Below are positions 8,023-16,446 of a stretch of DNA of 22,684 bases, in pieces. The position numbers were made by a program, and so were the translations under genes. Position 1 is the first letter of the stretch. Each line of letters begins with the position of its first letter. Under the pieces are notes generated by a model. The model saw nothing but the letters and a program-made list of their open reading frames with translations. It made no database searches and was not told the origin of the DNA. The stretch comes from an uncultured Clostridia bacterium (lineage in GTDB: Bacteria > Bacillota > Clostridia > Oscillospirales > CAG-272): NCBI GenBank assembly GCA_947627815.1, contig CANQXN010000009.1:1-22684 (forward strand), read 5' to 3'.

Positions 8023-8069
8023 GTACATACTCCAAACGAAACGAAAATGTCCGCCTTCGGTTGAATCGT

Positions 8070-8715
8070 TTACTCTTGATTTAAAAACTGAACATAGTCA
8101 AACCGTTTTTCAAAATGTCGAAAACCCAAAACCGTATAGTTTAATAAATTTTCTCTATTTTCTCCAAACTTTGACGGTTTAACATATATAAAATGTTTCC
8201 CGTCTGAATTATGCTTTTCATGGCACAATACTTTATAATCTACGATCGGACATTCGTCGAGCCATAACCAATCTTCTTTTTTTCCTCCTTTTTTACAAAT
8301 TGCAATTATATAGATCTTATCGTATAGTATTCTTCTTTTTCTTTCTTCCCAATTTCTGTAAGCTTCTTCCGTTGTTTTAGCATGATTAAAATGAATTGAT
8401 ATATCATCCAAAACTCCGATAGGGTATGGTGAATTTGTATTGGCAAAGGAAATAGTTATATTGATATATTTTTCTAAATTCAAACAGAATTTCTTAAAAT
8501 CAGTATCTGTCATCCACAGATTAATGGTAGGAGATTGAAATTTTTTTCCCAAACGATGATATATCACCCCCCCCCATGCAGGTATTACACAAAATTGTGA
8601 ACTCAGATTCTTTTAATCGCTTTTGCTGCTTATCGGAATATCTTCTTTGAACAACGCGAGAAACCGGGGTAAGTAAAAATCTAACAAATTTTAGAATGAA
8701 ATCAAATATCGTCAT
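8070..8715 (-). CDS. DUF1919 family protein B, out of frame at a G9 tract (phase-off or frameshifted)
   Basis: The gene reads in two frames. From the ATG at 8715 the product runs to CNTCMGG at a G9 run (8567-8575) and then leaves the family frame, ending after ~64 residues. From the run onward the -1 frame continues as VIYHRLGKKFQSPTINLWMTD and YPIGVLDDISIHFNH to the stop at 8070. Joining them by removing one G (G8) gives CMGGVIYHRLG, matching CAGGIIYHWLG of gene A, and a 214-residue protein close to gene A's 228. The sequence therefore encodes an OFF version of an otherwise intact gene. Biological phase variation, a recent frameshift, or a homopolymer sequencing error would each explain it. 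The start has AAAGGG only 1 nt away, so translation initiation may be weak. LicD follows 47 nt downstream. Confidence 0.85.
8567..8575. repeat. Poly-G/C tract (9 nt) causing the frameshift in DUF1919 gene B
   Basis: Nine C on the + strand. A coding-strand run of 8 or 11 G restores the family frame; 9 does not. It lies at the conserved CxGG motif, codons 48-50 of the gene. Confidence 0.9.
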
Positions 8716-8800
8716 ACCCTTTATTTTCTATACCTCATTTAACATGTTTTCCTACATATTTTTTAATATTGCACATCACAAACCCGATCAATTCGTATAG

Positions 8801-10120
8801 TCATGATGGCTTTTTTGAAAAAAGCATCGATATGCACTTTTTAATTTGCTTGGGCTTGAGGGCGTTCACCATTATTTTAAAATTACCACGAATATCTTTA
8901 ATGGCAAAACTTAATACAACATTTGTGAAAAACTCAGTCATCACAGATGCAATAGCAGCGCCGTTTGAACCCAATACCGGAATTAATAAGTAATTTAAAA
9001 GCACATTGAGTGCCGCTCCGCCAGCATCCATTTTCCAAATCCATTTCTGTTTTCCTTCTGCTAACAGCCAAATATTTCTTATCATTCCAATAAAAGAAAA
9101 GGGTGTATACCACACTGCAATTCTTAAAGTTGAAACAGAATCCATATATAAATTGCCATATACTATATACACAATCGGCTTAGCCAAAACACAAATCAAA
9201 ACACATTCAACTAAAGAGAGTACTATGACAATAGTATATAGTAATTTTACTTTTTCTTCATATCCAATATGATTCTGTTTTTTTCTCTCAAAGATATCCG
9301 GCCGAAACGAGTCGATAATAGCCACAAAAACAAAATTCGCAAGAGCGGCGCAAGTGACAGCCGCGGAATAAATACCTGTTACATCATTGCCAATCATCAG
9401 CTTTAGCATAATACGATCCGTCTGCGAAAAAATACAGATCATCATATTAGCAAGGATATAGTATTTTCCTTTGGAAAGCAATGACCTTACCGTTTTAAAA
9501 GAAAATGAAAGCTTTGCACCGCCTAATTTTTTATAAATAAAATATAATGAACACGCAATAATAAAATAATCCAGTGCATTAGAAACAGCAAACCACCGAA
9601 TACTTTTGCCGCTAACCAATAGAAATATTTTGTACCCAGAAATTATAAAATACGCAATGCAGCTAACGATAGCCGTATATTTTGATAAATACTTATATTG
9701 AAACCAGTATTGAATCAGTTCTAATACTTGCGAAATCAGCATTAAACTATATAAACCGCAAACAATAATACACTCGGTATCGGTTCTATTTGTTACGCCA
9801 GCAAATGCTATAACACCGCAAATACACAATACTGCCGAGCAAAGAGACATTGACAACGCGCTACCATTGATTTCTCCCTCCCGGCTCGGATGACTAACAT
9901 ATTCCTGAACCAATACATTATTTAGTCCAAGTAACGCTATCGGCGCCACAAAGCTAACAACCGAAGCGGCGTAGTTTAACAATCCGTAATTTGATGGCCC
10001 AAGATATCTGGCCGTGATCATTGTGACAATCAACGACATAATTGATTGTACTATTCTACAAGCAATGAGCCAAGAAGCGTTTCTGGCAATTTTACCCCTT
10101 ATCATCTTACTAAATATCAC
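8801..10120 (-). CDS. Wzx-type oligosaccharide flippase
   Basis: This 439-residue polytopic protein has about twelve to fourteen hydrophobic segments and the N-terminal pattern NASWLIACRIVQS, followed by ARYLGPSNYGLLNYA. That ARYLGPxxYG block is typical of MOP-superfamily polysaccharide flippases. It would move lipid-linked repeat units across the cytoplasmic membrane. It follows the polymerase gene by 12 nt. The GTG at 10120 was chosen because AAGGTGA lies about 7 nt upstream; the ATG at 10105 lacks a well-placed site. The short spacing indicates translational linkage with the polymerase, and the pair defines the locus as a Wzx/Wzy-dependent system. Confidence 0.9.
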   Translation of the reverse strand: MIFSKMIRGKIARNASWLIACRIVQSIMSLIVTMITARYLGPSNYGLLNYAASVVSFVAPIALLGLNNVLVQEYVSHPSREGEINGSALSMSLCSAVLCICGVIAFAGVTNRTDTECIIVCGLYSLMLISQVLELIQYWFQYKYLSKYTAIVSCIAYFIISGYKIFLLVSGKSIRWFAVSNALDYFIIACSLYFIYKKLGGAKLSFSFKTVRSLLSKGKYYILANMMICIFSQTDRIMLKLMIGNDVTGIYSAAVTCAALANFVFVAIIDSFRPDIFERKKQNHIGYEEKVKLLYTIVIVLSLVECVLICVLAKPIVYIVYGNLYMDSVSTLRIAVWYTPFSFIGMIRNIWLLAEGKQKWIWKMDAGGAALNVLLNYLLIPVLGSNGAAIASVMTEFFTNVVLSFAIKDIRGNFKIMVNALKPKQIKKCISMLFSKKPS

Positions 10121-10132
10121 TCACTCCTCACC

Positions 10133-11407
10133 TTAGCCAAATCTGGCCTTTAGTATAAATTTCTTTTTCCTCGAACACCAAAACAGCACCAAAACGATGA
10201 AGAAGGGATACATGCCAAAAAATTGATATGTCATTACCGTGTTAAACAAAACATTGCTCATATATATTAACAGCAATGTACTGAACTCCTTGCCTTCGAT
10301 TGCTCTATTATATAATTTAGCAATGACAAAGCCAAAAATCATGCCTCCTATTGCAATACCGGCAATACCGAAGTCTCGCAAAAGATAGTATAATATTGTT
10401 GTATTGTTATTTATCGTTATTTGATGACTCAAATCGCTTATACGATAAAACTGTTGACAATATATATTAAAATGGTACTGCGGGACTTTTATTGTAGTTA
10501 AGCCAGCCACTTTCAACAACAAAACAACCGGTTCAATAATCGCTCCAAAAAACAAATATCCATACAAATGTTCATTCAAGGCAAATTGTTCCGGACTTTG
10601 CAAAATATAATCCAAAAATGAAAACGAACCCGAAAAATATGTTACAAATGTTTTCCAAAAATCCTGACCGCGAGAAACAGTAACCATCAGAATAACAACG
10701 ACACCCCCAATAATGTATTTCGTTGTCTTCTTTTTCAACAGACCCGCAGAAACGCTATGCTTACCCTTATAAATAATCATAGTGATTACCAATGAATATA
10801 TCAACAATAAAACAGCATATCTTCCTCCACCCATTATTGTAATCAACACCGCATTAATGAGCGCATATAAAATATGTATCGGGGATCTGTTATTGAACGC
10901 GAAATACACATAGTATACCACTAGCCCTTGCATCAACCCAACCGGTGCAATTTTAAAAAACATTTCCGCTATTTCAGAGGAAAACGCTTCATGGCTAAAA
11001 AAAATATCCCTCACAGTCGATAAAGAATTGCCTCTAAGTAGCAAAGAAAACATGCGAAAGAGCAAAGAAGAAGCGAGTATTAACGATATAATTTGTATTA
11101 TTGCCGCACCAGAAGCCTTATTGCATACCTCTTTATCTTGCTGTTGAACCGTGTTGGAGAGAACCATCTTAGCTCTTGATTTAACGCCAAACAAAAAAGT
11201 TATATTGACAGATAAAATAAAAAGCCCGGCAAAAAGATGAACATCCCAGATGGGCTTTCTTAAAGTAAAAAAGCCAAATGTTGACAATATCCCGGTAAAT
11301 GTCCATAAAGCGGTAAAAATTGAAGCTATATTAATATAACTTCCAAATTTTCTTTTGGAAACGAACAGCGAAAACAGCAATAATGTCAAATAATAAACAT
11401 AAATCAT
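10133..11407 (-). CDS. Wzy-like oligosaccharide repeat-unit polymerase
   Basis: This 424-residue integral membrane protein has roughly ten to twelve hydrophobic stretches. It has a long loop in the middle (about residues 245-335, containing SRGQDFWKTF and QYHFNIYCQQFYRI) and the pattern MGGGRYAVLLL on a membrane helix. This architecture, together with the position next to the flippase, fits O-antigen/capsule polymerases that join repeat units on the outer membrane face of the cytoplasmic membrane. Wzy proteins are poorly conserved, so the call rests on topology and context. The ATG at 11407 has GAGG 6 nt upstream. A 118-nt gap separates it from the preceding glycosyltransferase gene. Confidence 0.83.
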   Translation of the reverse strand: MIYVYYLTLLLFSLFVSKRKFGSYINIASIFTALWTFTGILSTFGFFTLRKPIWDVHLFAGLFILSVNITFLFGVKSRAKMVLSNTVQQQDKEVCNKASGAAIIQIISLILASSLLFRMFSLLLRGNSLSTVRDIFFSHEAFSSEIAEMFFKIAPVGLMQGLVVYYVYFAFNNRSPIHILYALINAVLITIMGGGRYAVLLLIYSLVITMIIYKGKHSVSAGLLKKKTTKYIIGGVVVILMVTVSRGQDFWKTFVTYFSGSFSFLDYILQSPEQFALNEHLYGYLFFGAIIEPVVLLLKVAGLTTIKVPQYHFNIYCQQFYRISDLSHQITINNNTTILYYLLRDFGIAGIAIGGMIFGFVIAKLYNRAIEGKEFSTLLLIYMSNVLFNTVMTYQFFGMYPFFIVLVLFWCSRKKKFILKARFG

Positions 11408-11525
11408 AGGTTACCTCGCATACAATCAATACCCGGCGCGTTGAATACTTTTCATAATAATCTTGGCATTGTGATGATACTCCCTCGCCCTCTATCTTGT
11501 TGTTTTGGCTCGATTAATTCAAGAC

Positions 11526-12545
11526 TCACTTGTTTTTCAATCTAATCGCCAAATATAGCATAATACTCATTTTGTGTTTGATTAAAAAATATAAAACCTT
11601 CATTTGAAAAGGCAAATCATGCCTTATACGACCCTGAAATGCAAGCCGGCTACTGTCGCGCTTCAACAGCTCCCTTAAATTAGTAATCGTCTTTCCAATA
11701 TTCCCTTTATGACTATGCACTATTAATCTTGCATCGGAATAAACCATGCGGCGATCTTCTTGTTCGCACCGCCGCAGCACCTCGTTATAAGACGGAAGTC
11801 CTTTTGCGATTTCAATAATTATTTTTCTTTTTTCCTCTCTTTGTGAAAGTACCTGGGGGACAAGGGTGCTAGATAAAGAGCTTTCATTTTCCTTTTCGTA
11901 ATGATATAAGTATTCATGAACATAATACATTTTCTTGGCCAAAACCATTAGTTGCATTGTATATACCGCATCTTCCCCATTCCTTAATCCAGTAAAATGT
12001 ACTCCAGACTCAGAAATCAAAGTCCTTCTTATCAATGTAGCAACGCAACCGCGAGGCAGCCTTTCTTTATAGTTTTTCTCGTCTCGAGGAGCAATCATCA
12101 AAGGAAGAGCCTCATTAACGATAAAATTGTTATCTAATACCGTATCTGCAAAAGGCGGATTCCACATATACTCATCTACCCCATTTTGATGAATCACAAC
12201 ATTACACCTAGTTAAATCCGCCTTTGAAATGCCTGCAAAATAAATCATTTTTTCACAAAATGTAGAGTCAATCCAGTCATCAGCATCAACAAAACATATG
12301 TACTCCCCATTCGCGTGATTAACACCGTACTCCCTTGTTTTTCCAGGCCCTTCATTATTTTTCTGATAAATAATAAATCGTGGATCATCTTGAAAACTTT
12401 CTTTACATATCTTCACCGTGTTGTCTGATGAACCATCATCTACCAGCAACACTTCAATATCTGTATAAGTTTGACTTTTAAGAGAAAGAATACACCTGCG
12501 AATATATTTCTCAACATTATACATTGGAACAATTATACTAATCAT
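11526..12545 (-). CDS. GT2 family glycosyltransferase
   Basis: This 339-residue protein begins with the GT-A fold pattern SIIVPMYNVEKYIRRCI. It continues with VLLVDDGSSDNT, GPGKTREYGVNHANGEY and the metal-binding DADD in CFVDADDWID. These identify an inverting family 2 transferase using a nucleotide-sugar donor. It probably adds one sugar of the repeat unit at the cytoplasmic face; the donor and linkage cannot be read from sequence. Its ATG overlaps the stop of the upstream GT2 gene by 4 nt (ATGA) and AAGGA lies 5 nt before it, so the two are translationally coupled. The C-terminal region is hydrophobic and basic, as is common for membrane-associated GT2 enzymes. Confidence 0.92.
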   Translation of the reverse strand: MISIIVPMYNVEKYIRRCILSLKSQTYTDIEVLLVDDGSSDNTVKICKESFQDDPRFIIYQKNNEGPGKTREYGVNHANGEYICFVDADDWIDSTFCEKMIYFAGISKADLTRCNVVIHQNGVDEYMWNPPFADTVLDNNFIVNEALPLMIAPRDEKNYKERLPRGCVATLIRRTLISESGVHFTGLRNGEDAVYTMQLMVLAKKMYYVHEYLYHYEKENESSLSSTLVPQVLSQREEKRKIIIEIAKGLPSYNEVLRRCEQEDRRMVYSDARLIVHSHKGNIGKTITNLRELLKRDSSRLAFQGRIRHDLPFQMKVLYFLIKHKMSIMLYLAIRLKNK

Positions 12546-13489
12546 TTTCTTCCTTCTTTTATCTTAAAGAACAACCTTCTATTGAGGGAAAAAACAAAAT
12601 ACTTTATTTTCGTTTGGCGTGTATTGATTAACGATCTAATAAATTTCTTGTCAATCTTAGCCTCTGCAGCCTTTGTAAATCCCAAATATCTTGTACCGCT
12701 CATATACATTCTGGCAATATAATCGAGAAACAGCTTTTTATCGTTTTCGCTTAATTTGTCAGAGAGCGTTACTAATTTCTCGCAGTTTTTTACCTTGTCT
12801 TCGAACTTTTTTTCATTTATATCCTGTCTAGTCATCGTGGAATTGGGACGAGAATAATAGGTATACAACCTTACATTACGATACATAGCACTACCCGCGG
12901 CCAAAAGTATTTCTGCCGTCCATATTTCATCTTCAAAAATTCTCCCTTCGATAAAACGGATAGAATTATTGATTATCAAATTTTTGCTAACAGCATAAAT
13001 CCAAACAGTATCGTAAAAGAAACCATCAACATTTAACATCCGCATTAAATACTGGCTTCCACTTAAAATGGTATTACTATATTCACTTATAACATATGGC
13101 CGTTCTTTGTCATCAGAAATCGTACAAGCATTGTATCCAAAAACATCTAAACCATTATTTTCCATTTCAGTGACTATGGTAGAAAGCGCATTTTGGCAAA
13201 GGCAATCGTCACTATCAACGAAACATAGGTATTTTCCACGCGAATTTTCAATGCCGATATTTCGGGCAGCACTTTGCCCTTGATTGGCCTCTTGTGCTAT
13301 TACTTTAATTTTATTACTGGATCCAGCATAGGAATTACATATCGAAAGACTGTTATCTGTCGATGCGTCATCAATTATTAATAATTCATAATCATTAAAA
13401 TCTTGGTTTAAGACACTTTCAATACTGTTTTTAAGATATATTTCGGCGTTATATACCGGCATTATAACACTGATAAGCACATTACTCAT
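12542..13489 (-). CDS. GT2 family glycosyltransferase
   Basis: This 315-residue protein has the family 2 start SVIMPVYNAEIYLKNSIES, then LLIIDDASTDNS, GQSAARNIGIENSRGKY and the DxD-type motif in CFVDSDDC. It is a second, distinct cytoplasmic transferase for the repeat unit and is similar in layout to the following gene but clearly diverged. The ATG at 13489 has AAGGA 11 nt upstream. It follows the deacetylase gene by 25 nt and overlaps the next GT2 gene by 4 nt, so it belongs to the same transcript. Confidence 0.92.
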   Translation of the reverse strand: MSNVLISVIMPVYNAEIYLKNSIESVLNQDFNDYELLIIDDASTDNSLSICNSYAGSSNKIKVIAQEANQGQSAARNIGIENSRGKYLCFVDSDDCLCQNALSTIVTEMENNGLDVFGYNACTISDDKERPYVISEYSNTILSGSQYLMRMLNVDGFFYDTVWIYAVSKNLIINNSIRFIEGRIFEDEIWTAEILLAAGSAMYRNVRLYTYYSRPNSTMTRQDINEKKFEDKVKNCEKLVTLSDKLSENDKKLFLDYIARMYMSGTRYLGFTKAAEAKIDKKFIRSLINTRQTKIKYFVFSLNRRLFFKIKEGRK

Positions 13490-13514
13490 TACTCTTAATT
13501 TCCTTATAATGCTT

Positions 13515-14285
13515 TTATTTAAAGGAGTTTATACCATCTTTTGTCGTTACTGTTACAATACCATGATTTTTAATAAAGCCACAAAGCGAAACGAATTTAT
13601 CCATACTCCACGAGAAATTGTCAGAAGCATATAACGAATCCTTTTCCACGATGCTATGAAAACACAGCACACACCAACGATTCTTTTTTTGGCAAAAACG
13701 AATTAGCTTTTCAATTTGACCACAGGTATTGTCCCTTAACACAGGAACTGAACGAATAATTGGGTAATCCTTCTCGGTTTCGTCTACGGTTTTTTTGTAC
13801 ACGGCCAAAAACAAGTTCCGAGAGCCACAAATTCTTGCCATTTTCTGAATTAATCTATCCTTGAAAGACAAACCATTAACAAAACCTCCAATTCTCATGT
13901 ATGCAAAATTCTGATTTACAAATTCAATATTATCAGAATTAATCTTATACTTGGAATGTGGACTAGCAATTCCAAGATTGGCGGGCACTTCTATTGATAA
14001 CCAATTAGCGAGCTTATCTCTTCCCTTAATTAAATTACTTTTATCATTATTGTGATCATCCCCATGACATGCAATTTCAACGCCGGAATTGTATAAATCA
14101 ACAACTTGCTCTTTTGTCATTGTTTTCATATGAGGCGGAAACGCTACTGTTGGGTAGCTTCCGTCAACATATCCCGCCGTAACATTCAATGTGCATGAAA
14201 TTCCATAATTCTGGGCAATCTTTATTGCGTTGTATGAATCCTCTCGAGCATCATCAAAAGAAAAAGTAATTCTTGCTGTTTCCAT
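13515..14285 (-). CDS. NodB-type polysaccharide deacetylase, apparently cytoplasmic
   Basis: This 256-residue protein starts with ITFSFDDA (catalytic and metal Asp at 11-12) and has the metal-binding HGDDH (74-78), a form of the HxxxH motif. A late LCFHSI block supplies the expected catalytic His210. These are the core motifs of carbohydrate esterase family 4, which removes N- or O-acetyl groups from glycans. There is no signal peptide or membrane anchor, so it probably acts inside the cell on a lipid-linked intermediate or sugar precursor rather than on finished polymer. It is 7 nt downstream of the CDP-alcohol transferase gene and shares its transcript. The ATG at 14285 has GAGG 10 nt upstream. 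Confidence 0.87.
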   Translation of the reverse strand: METARITFSFDDAREDSYNAIKIAQNYGISCTLNVTAGYVDGSYPTVAFPPHMKTMTKEQVVDLYNSGVEIACHGDDHNNDKSNLIKGRDKLANWLSIEVPANLGIASPHSKYKINSDNIEFVNQNFAYMRIGGFVNGLSFKDRLIQKMARICGSRNLFLAVYKKTVDETEKDYPIIRSVPVLRDNTCGQIEKLIRFCQKKNRWCVLCFHSIVEKDSLYASDNFSWSMDKFVSLCGFIKNHGIVTVTTKDGINSFK

Positions 14286-14292
14286 TGTCTCA

Positions 14293-15006
14293 TTACCTCA
14301 GCAACTTTCGCAAACTTAATAACATTACAAATAAATTAACAACAAAATAAACAATTGTGAAAATATTTAATAGATGAAAGACAATGCAAAGTAAAAACAC
14401 CATCTGTAAAAAACCAGTTGGAGAAATAACATTAAGAGCAACAATCTTGGAAAAATTAAAAGATTCCTTATCTGCTAATTCATTCACTGCTTCACTTTTT
14501 CCCAAAGATGCTTTCTTCTTTTGGAGAATTAAGCGCGGGAAAATGGACATTATGGCAGAAAATCCTCCAAGAATTAAATACCAATAATTCTCAAAAAGTG
14601 TTACCAAATTGTTATCATAAAAGGCGGCAATGCTCACTGCAAAATATGTTAATGCCATTGCCATATATCCACCCATCGTGTCCCACAAATCACCCAATGA
14701 TGACATCATCTTATTGCAACGCGCCAAATTGCCATCTACGCAATCAAAAATCGCCCACAAAAAGAAGAATAGCCACCCGACCAAACGCACGACCATGCCA
14801 TTCCCAAATGAGACAAGTGCAGAACCGATTAATAAAAATAAAACAGAGAACTTTGTTATAGTAATAGGTTTTATTTTTTTGTTTATAAATAATGCGGTTA
14901 TTATTATTGAAGCGGGGCGAAGTACCCATGCAACCCAAAAATTATAGCGTTCCTCTTTTCTTTTTTTTTCGGGTACCGCAATCTTATATATTTCCGAAAG
15001 TTTCAT
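14293..15006 (-). CDS. CDP-alcohol phosphatidyltransferase-like membrane protein lacking the fourth motif Asp
   Basis: This 237-residue protein with about six hydrophobic segments carries the CDP-alcohol phosphotransferase pattern: D88-C-V-D91-G-N-L-A-R96, eight residues, G105, then D109. In the usual pattern DGx2ARx8Gx3Dx3D the last position should be Asp, but here it is Gly113 (LGDLWDTMGGY). That Asp is considered the catalytic base in studied members, so activity may be altered or lost. Canonical enzymes transfer a phospho-alcohol from a CDP donor to an acceptor. Next to LicD and glycosyltransferases, a role in forming a phospho-polyol or phospholipid-like glycan part is a reasonable inference. 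The start has GGAGA 9 nt upstream and overlaps the GT4 stop by 4 nt. Codons 13-16 contain an A9 run (14961-14969). Confidence 0.82.
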   Translation of the reverse strand: MKLSEIYKIAVPEKKRKEERYNFWVAWVLRPASIIITALFINKKIKPITITKFSVLFLLIGSALVSFGNGMVVRLVGWLFFFLWAIFDCVDGNLARCNKMMSSLGDLWDTMGGYMAMALTYFAVSIAAFYDNNLVTLFENYWYLILGGFSAIMSIFPRLILQKKKASLGKSEAVNELADKESFNFSKIVALNVISPTGFLQMVFLLCIVFHLLNIFTIVYFVVNLFVMLLSLRKLLR

Positions 15007-16145
15007 TGAGTCTTATCTCCTTCATATATAATCCGAGATATAACATCAGAATATGTTTTAATTACTATCTCTCTCGAAAAATTTTTTTCAACATAATTTC
15101 TCCCAACCAACCCCATCATCTTTCTCTGTTCATTATCAATTGTTAAAAAGTGTTCAACAATTTGAGTCATCATGTTGACATTTCCACCGCTATAGATATA
15201 ACCAGACTCACTGTCAAGAACAGTTTCTCTACATCCAGGATTATCAGTTGTAATAATTGGTCTTCCACTAGCCGCATTCTCAAGAAGAACATTGCTCATC
15301 CCTTCGCCATATGTGGAGGGATGAATGATTGCGTGAGATCGAGAAATCCACGGTTTAACATCTTTCTGACTGCCTCTATAATAAACAATTCCTTGTTCTC
15401 CAAGGAGTCGCAGTTCTTCTTTATAATGGCTCTCTGTTGGTTCAATAAAGCCAAGCATGTTAAATTCTGTATTCGGATACTTCTGCTTTATCCGTTTGGC
15501 CACTTCGATATAATCATCAACGCCTTTATCATGAAGGATACGACCAATATAGTTAAAAATAACGGGCGCTCCATCTATGCCGTTGCCTCCATCCGGATAC
15601 GGTTGAACCGGATATCTTTCAAGAGCGACACCAGAGCCTGGAATCAGTCTATGTTCGCCCTTCACCATGTCATTTTCTTCAGCAAGCTTCATATTCGTGG
15701 AATTTTGAAACATTACACATGCAGCATTTCGATAAGACTGCTTAAAAAGCCACATAATGAAAGCTTTAATCATCCTCGTTTTATTTAAAACGCTCCCCAA
15801 TCCAGTCACATTGCATATATATGGAATTTTCAGCCTTCTTGCCGCCATACCTGCATACACATTTGGTTTGGCAGTATAAGTCAAAACAACTGTTGGGTGA
15901 TATTTTTTGAATAGTTTTTTATAATGCAATAATAGCTTAACATCCGCAATGATGTTTGTTCCTCTCCGATCAATTTTCGGATTATCATATATATATGAAA
16001 TATCTTTCATCAACTCGAGTTTTGGTCCCTCTGGACAGGAAATGAGCAGATCATAGCCTTTGTCAATCAAGGCTTTAATTAACTCCAGTCGAAAACAATA
16101 AACATCATCATCATTATTTGTAAGCAATGCTATTAATGGTTTCAT
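15003..16145 (-). CDS. GT4 family glycosyltransferase, first gene of the cluster
   Basis: This 380-residue protein is a GT-B fold family 4 transferase. The N-terminal half has LTYTAKPNVYAGMAARRLKI and NVTGLGSVLNK, a pattern common in transferases of polysaccharide loci that act on lipid-linked acceptors. The C-terminal half has YIGRILHDKGVDDYIEVAK and the catalytic-region EGMSNVLLE, the Ex7E motif of retaining GT4 enzymes. The donor sugar is not determinable here. The frame extends two codons to a GTG at 16151, but the ATG at 16145 is better spaced from the purine-rich GAAAGAAG upstream. It overlaps the next gene by 4 nt. The promoter at 16755-16783 is ~600 nt upstream with no clear gene in between. 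Confidence 0.92.
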   Translation of the reverse strand: MKPLIALLTNNDDDVYCFRLELIKALIDKGYDLLISCPEGPKLELMKDISYIYDNPKIDRRGTNIIADVKLLLHYKKLFKKYHPTVVLTYTAKPNVYAGMAARRLKIPYICNVTGLGSVLNKTRMIKAFIMWLFKQSYRNAACVMFQNSTNMKLAEENDMVKGEHRLIPGSGVALERYPVQPYPDGGNGIDGAPVIFNYIGRILHDKGVDDYIEVAKRIKQKYPNTEFNMLGFIEPTESHYKEELRLLGEQGIVYYRGSQKDVKPWISRSHAIIHPSTYGEGMSNVLLENAASGRPIITTDNPGCRETVLDSESGYIYSGGNVNMMTQIVEHFLTIDNEQRKMMGLVGRNYVEKNFSREIVIKTYSDVISRIIYEGDKTQ

Positions 16146-16355
16146 TCTCACATTCTTCTTTCTTGTGCTTTTTGATCATAGCAAATCAATTCCATTACCG
16201 TAACAGCGATTTTTAATATAACTTGAATTTCTATTAAAAATCCATCATTACAATCTGCGGAATCAACTTCGTTTTTTAGCAAAGCTTATCTTATGTAAGC
16301 ATGATTATAACTATGTGATCGTACTCTCGACGGTCTAAGGCAATCCGTTTTATTT

Positions 16356-16442
16356 TTAAAATTGATGCCAGCCCTGCTCGTGAGTCTGGCATGAAGTAAC
16401 CATACACACCGTTGCTGACCAGAATATTGCTAAATCAGTCAA
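16356..16442 (-). CDS. Possible 28-codon leader micro-ORF
   Basis: On the - strand a TTG (16442) follows AAGGAGG (16454-16448) by 5 nt and opens a 28-codon frame that ends at 16356. The start of its product (TDLAIFWSATVCMV) is hydrophobic. The frame covers two hairpins (16408-16446 and 16365-16392), so ribosome movement could affect them. I know no family for it. It could be a random frame next to a chance ribosome site. Confidence 0.25.
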   Translation of the reverse strand: MTDLAIFWSATVCMVTSCQTHEQGWHQF

Positions 16443-16446
16443 CGGT
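16365..16446 (-). promoter_or_regulatory. Tandem hairpins in the polysaccharide leader RNA
   Basis: The first stem (16446-16435 with 16418-16408) pairs 11 bp with one bulge and a 16-nt loop. The second (16392-16386 with 16371-16365) pairs 7 bp with a 14-nt loop. Neither is followed by a clear U run, so they are not simple terminators. They may be an RNA element acting on the cluster. I could not assign them to a known riboswitch or antitermination class. Confidence 0.45.
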
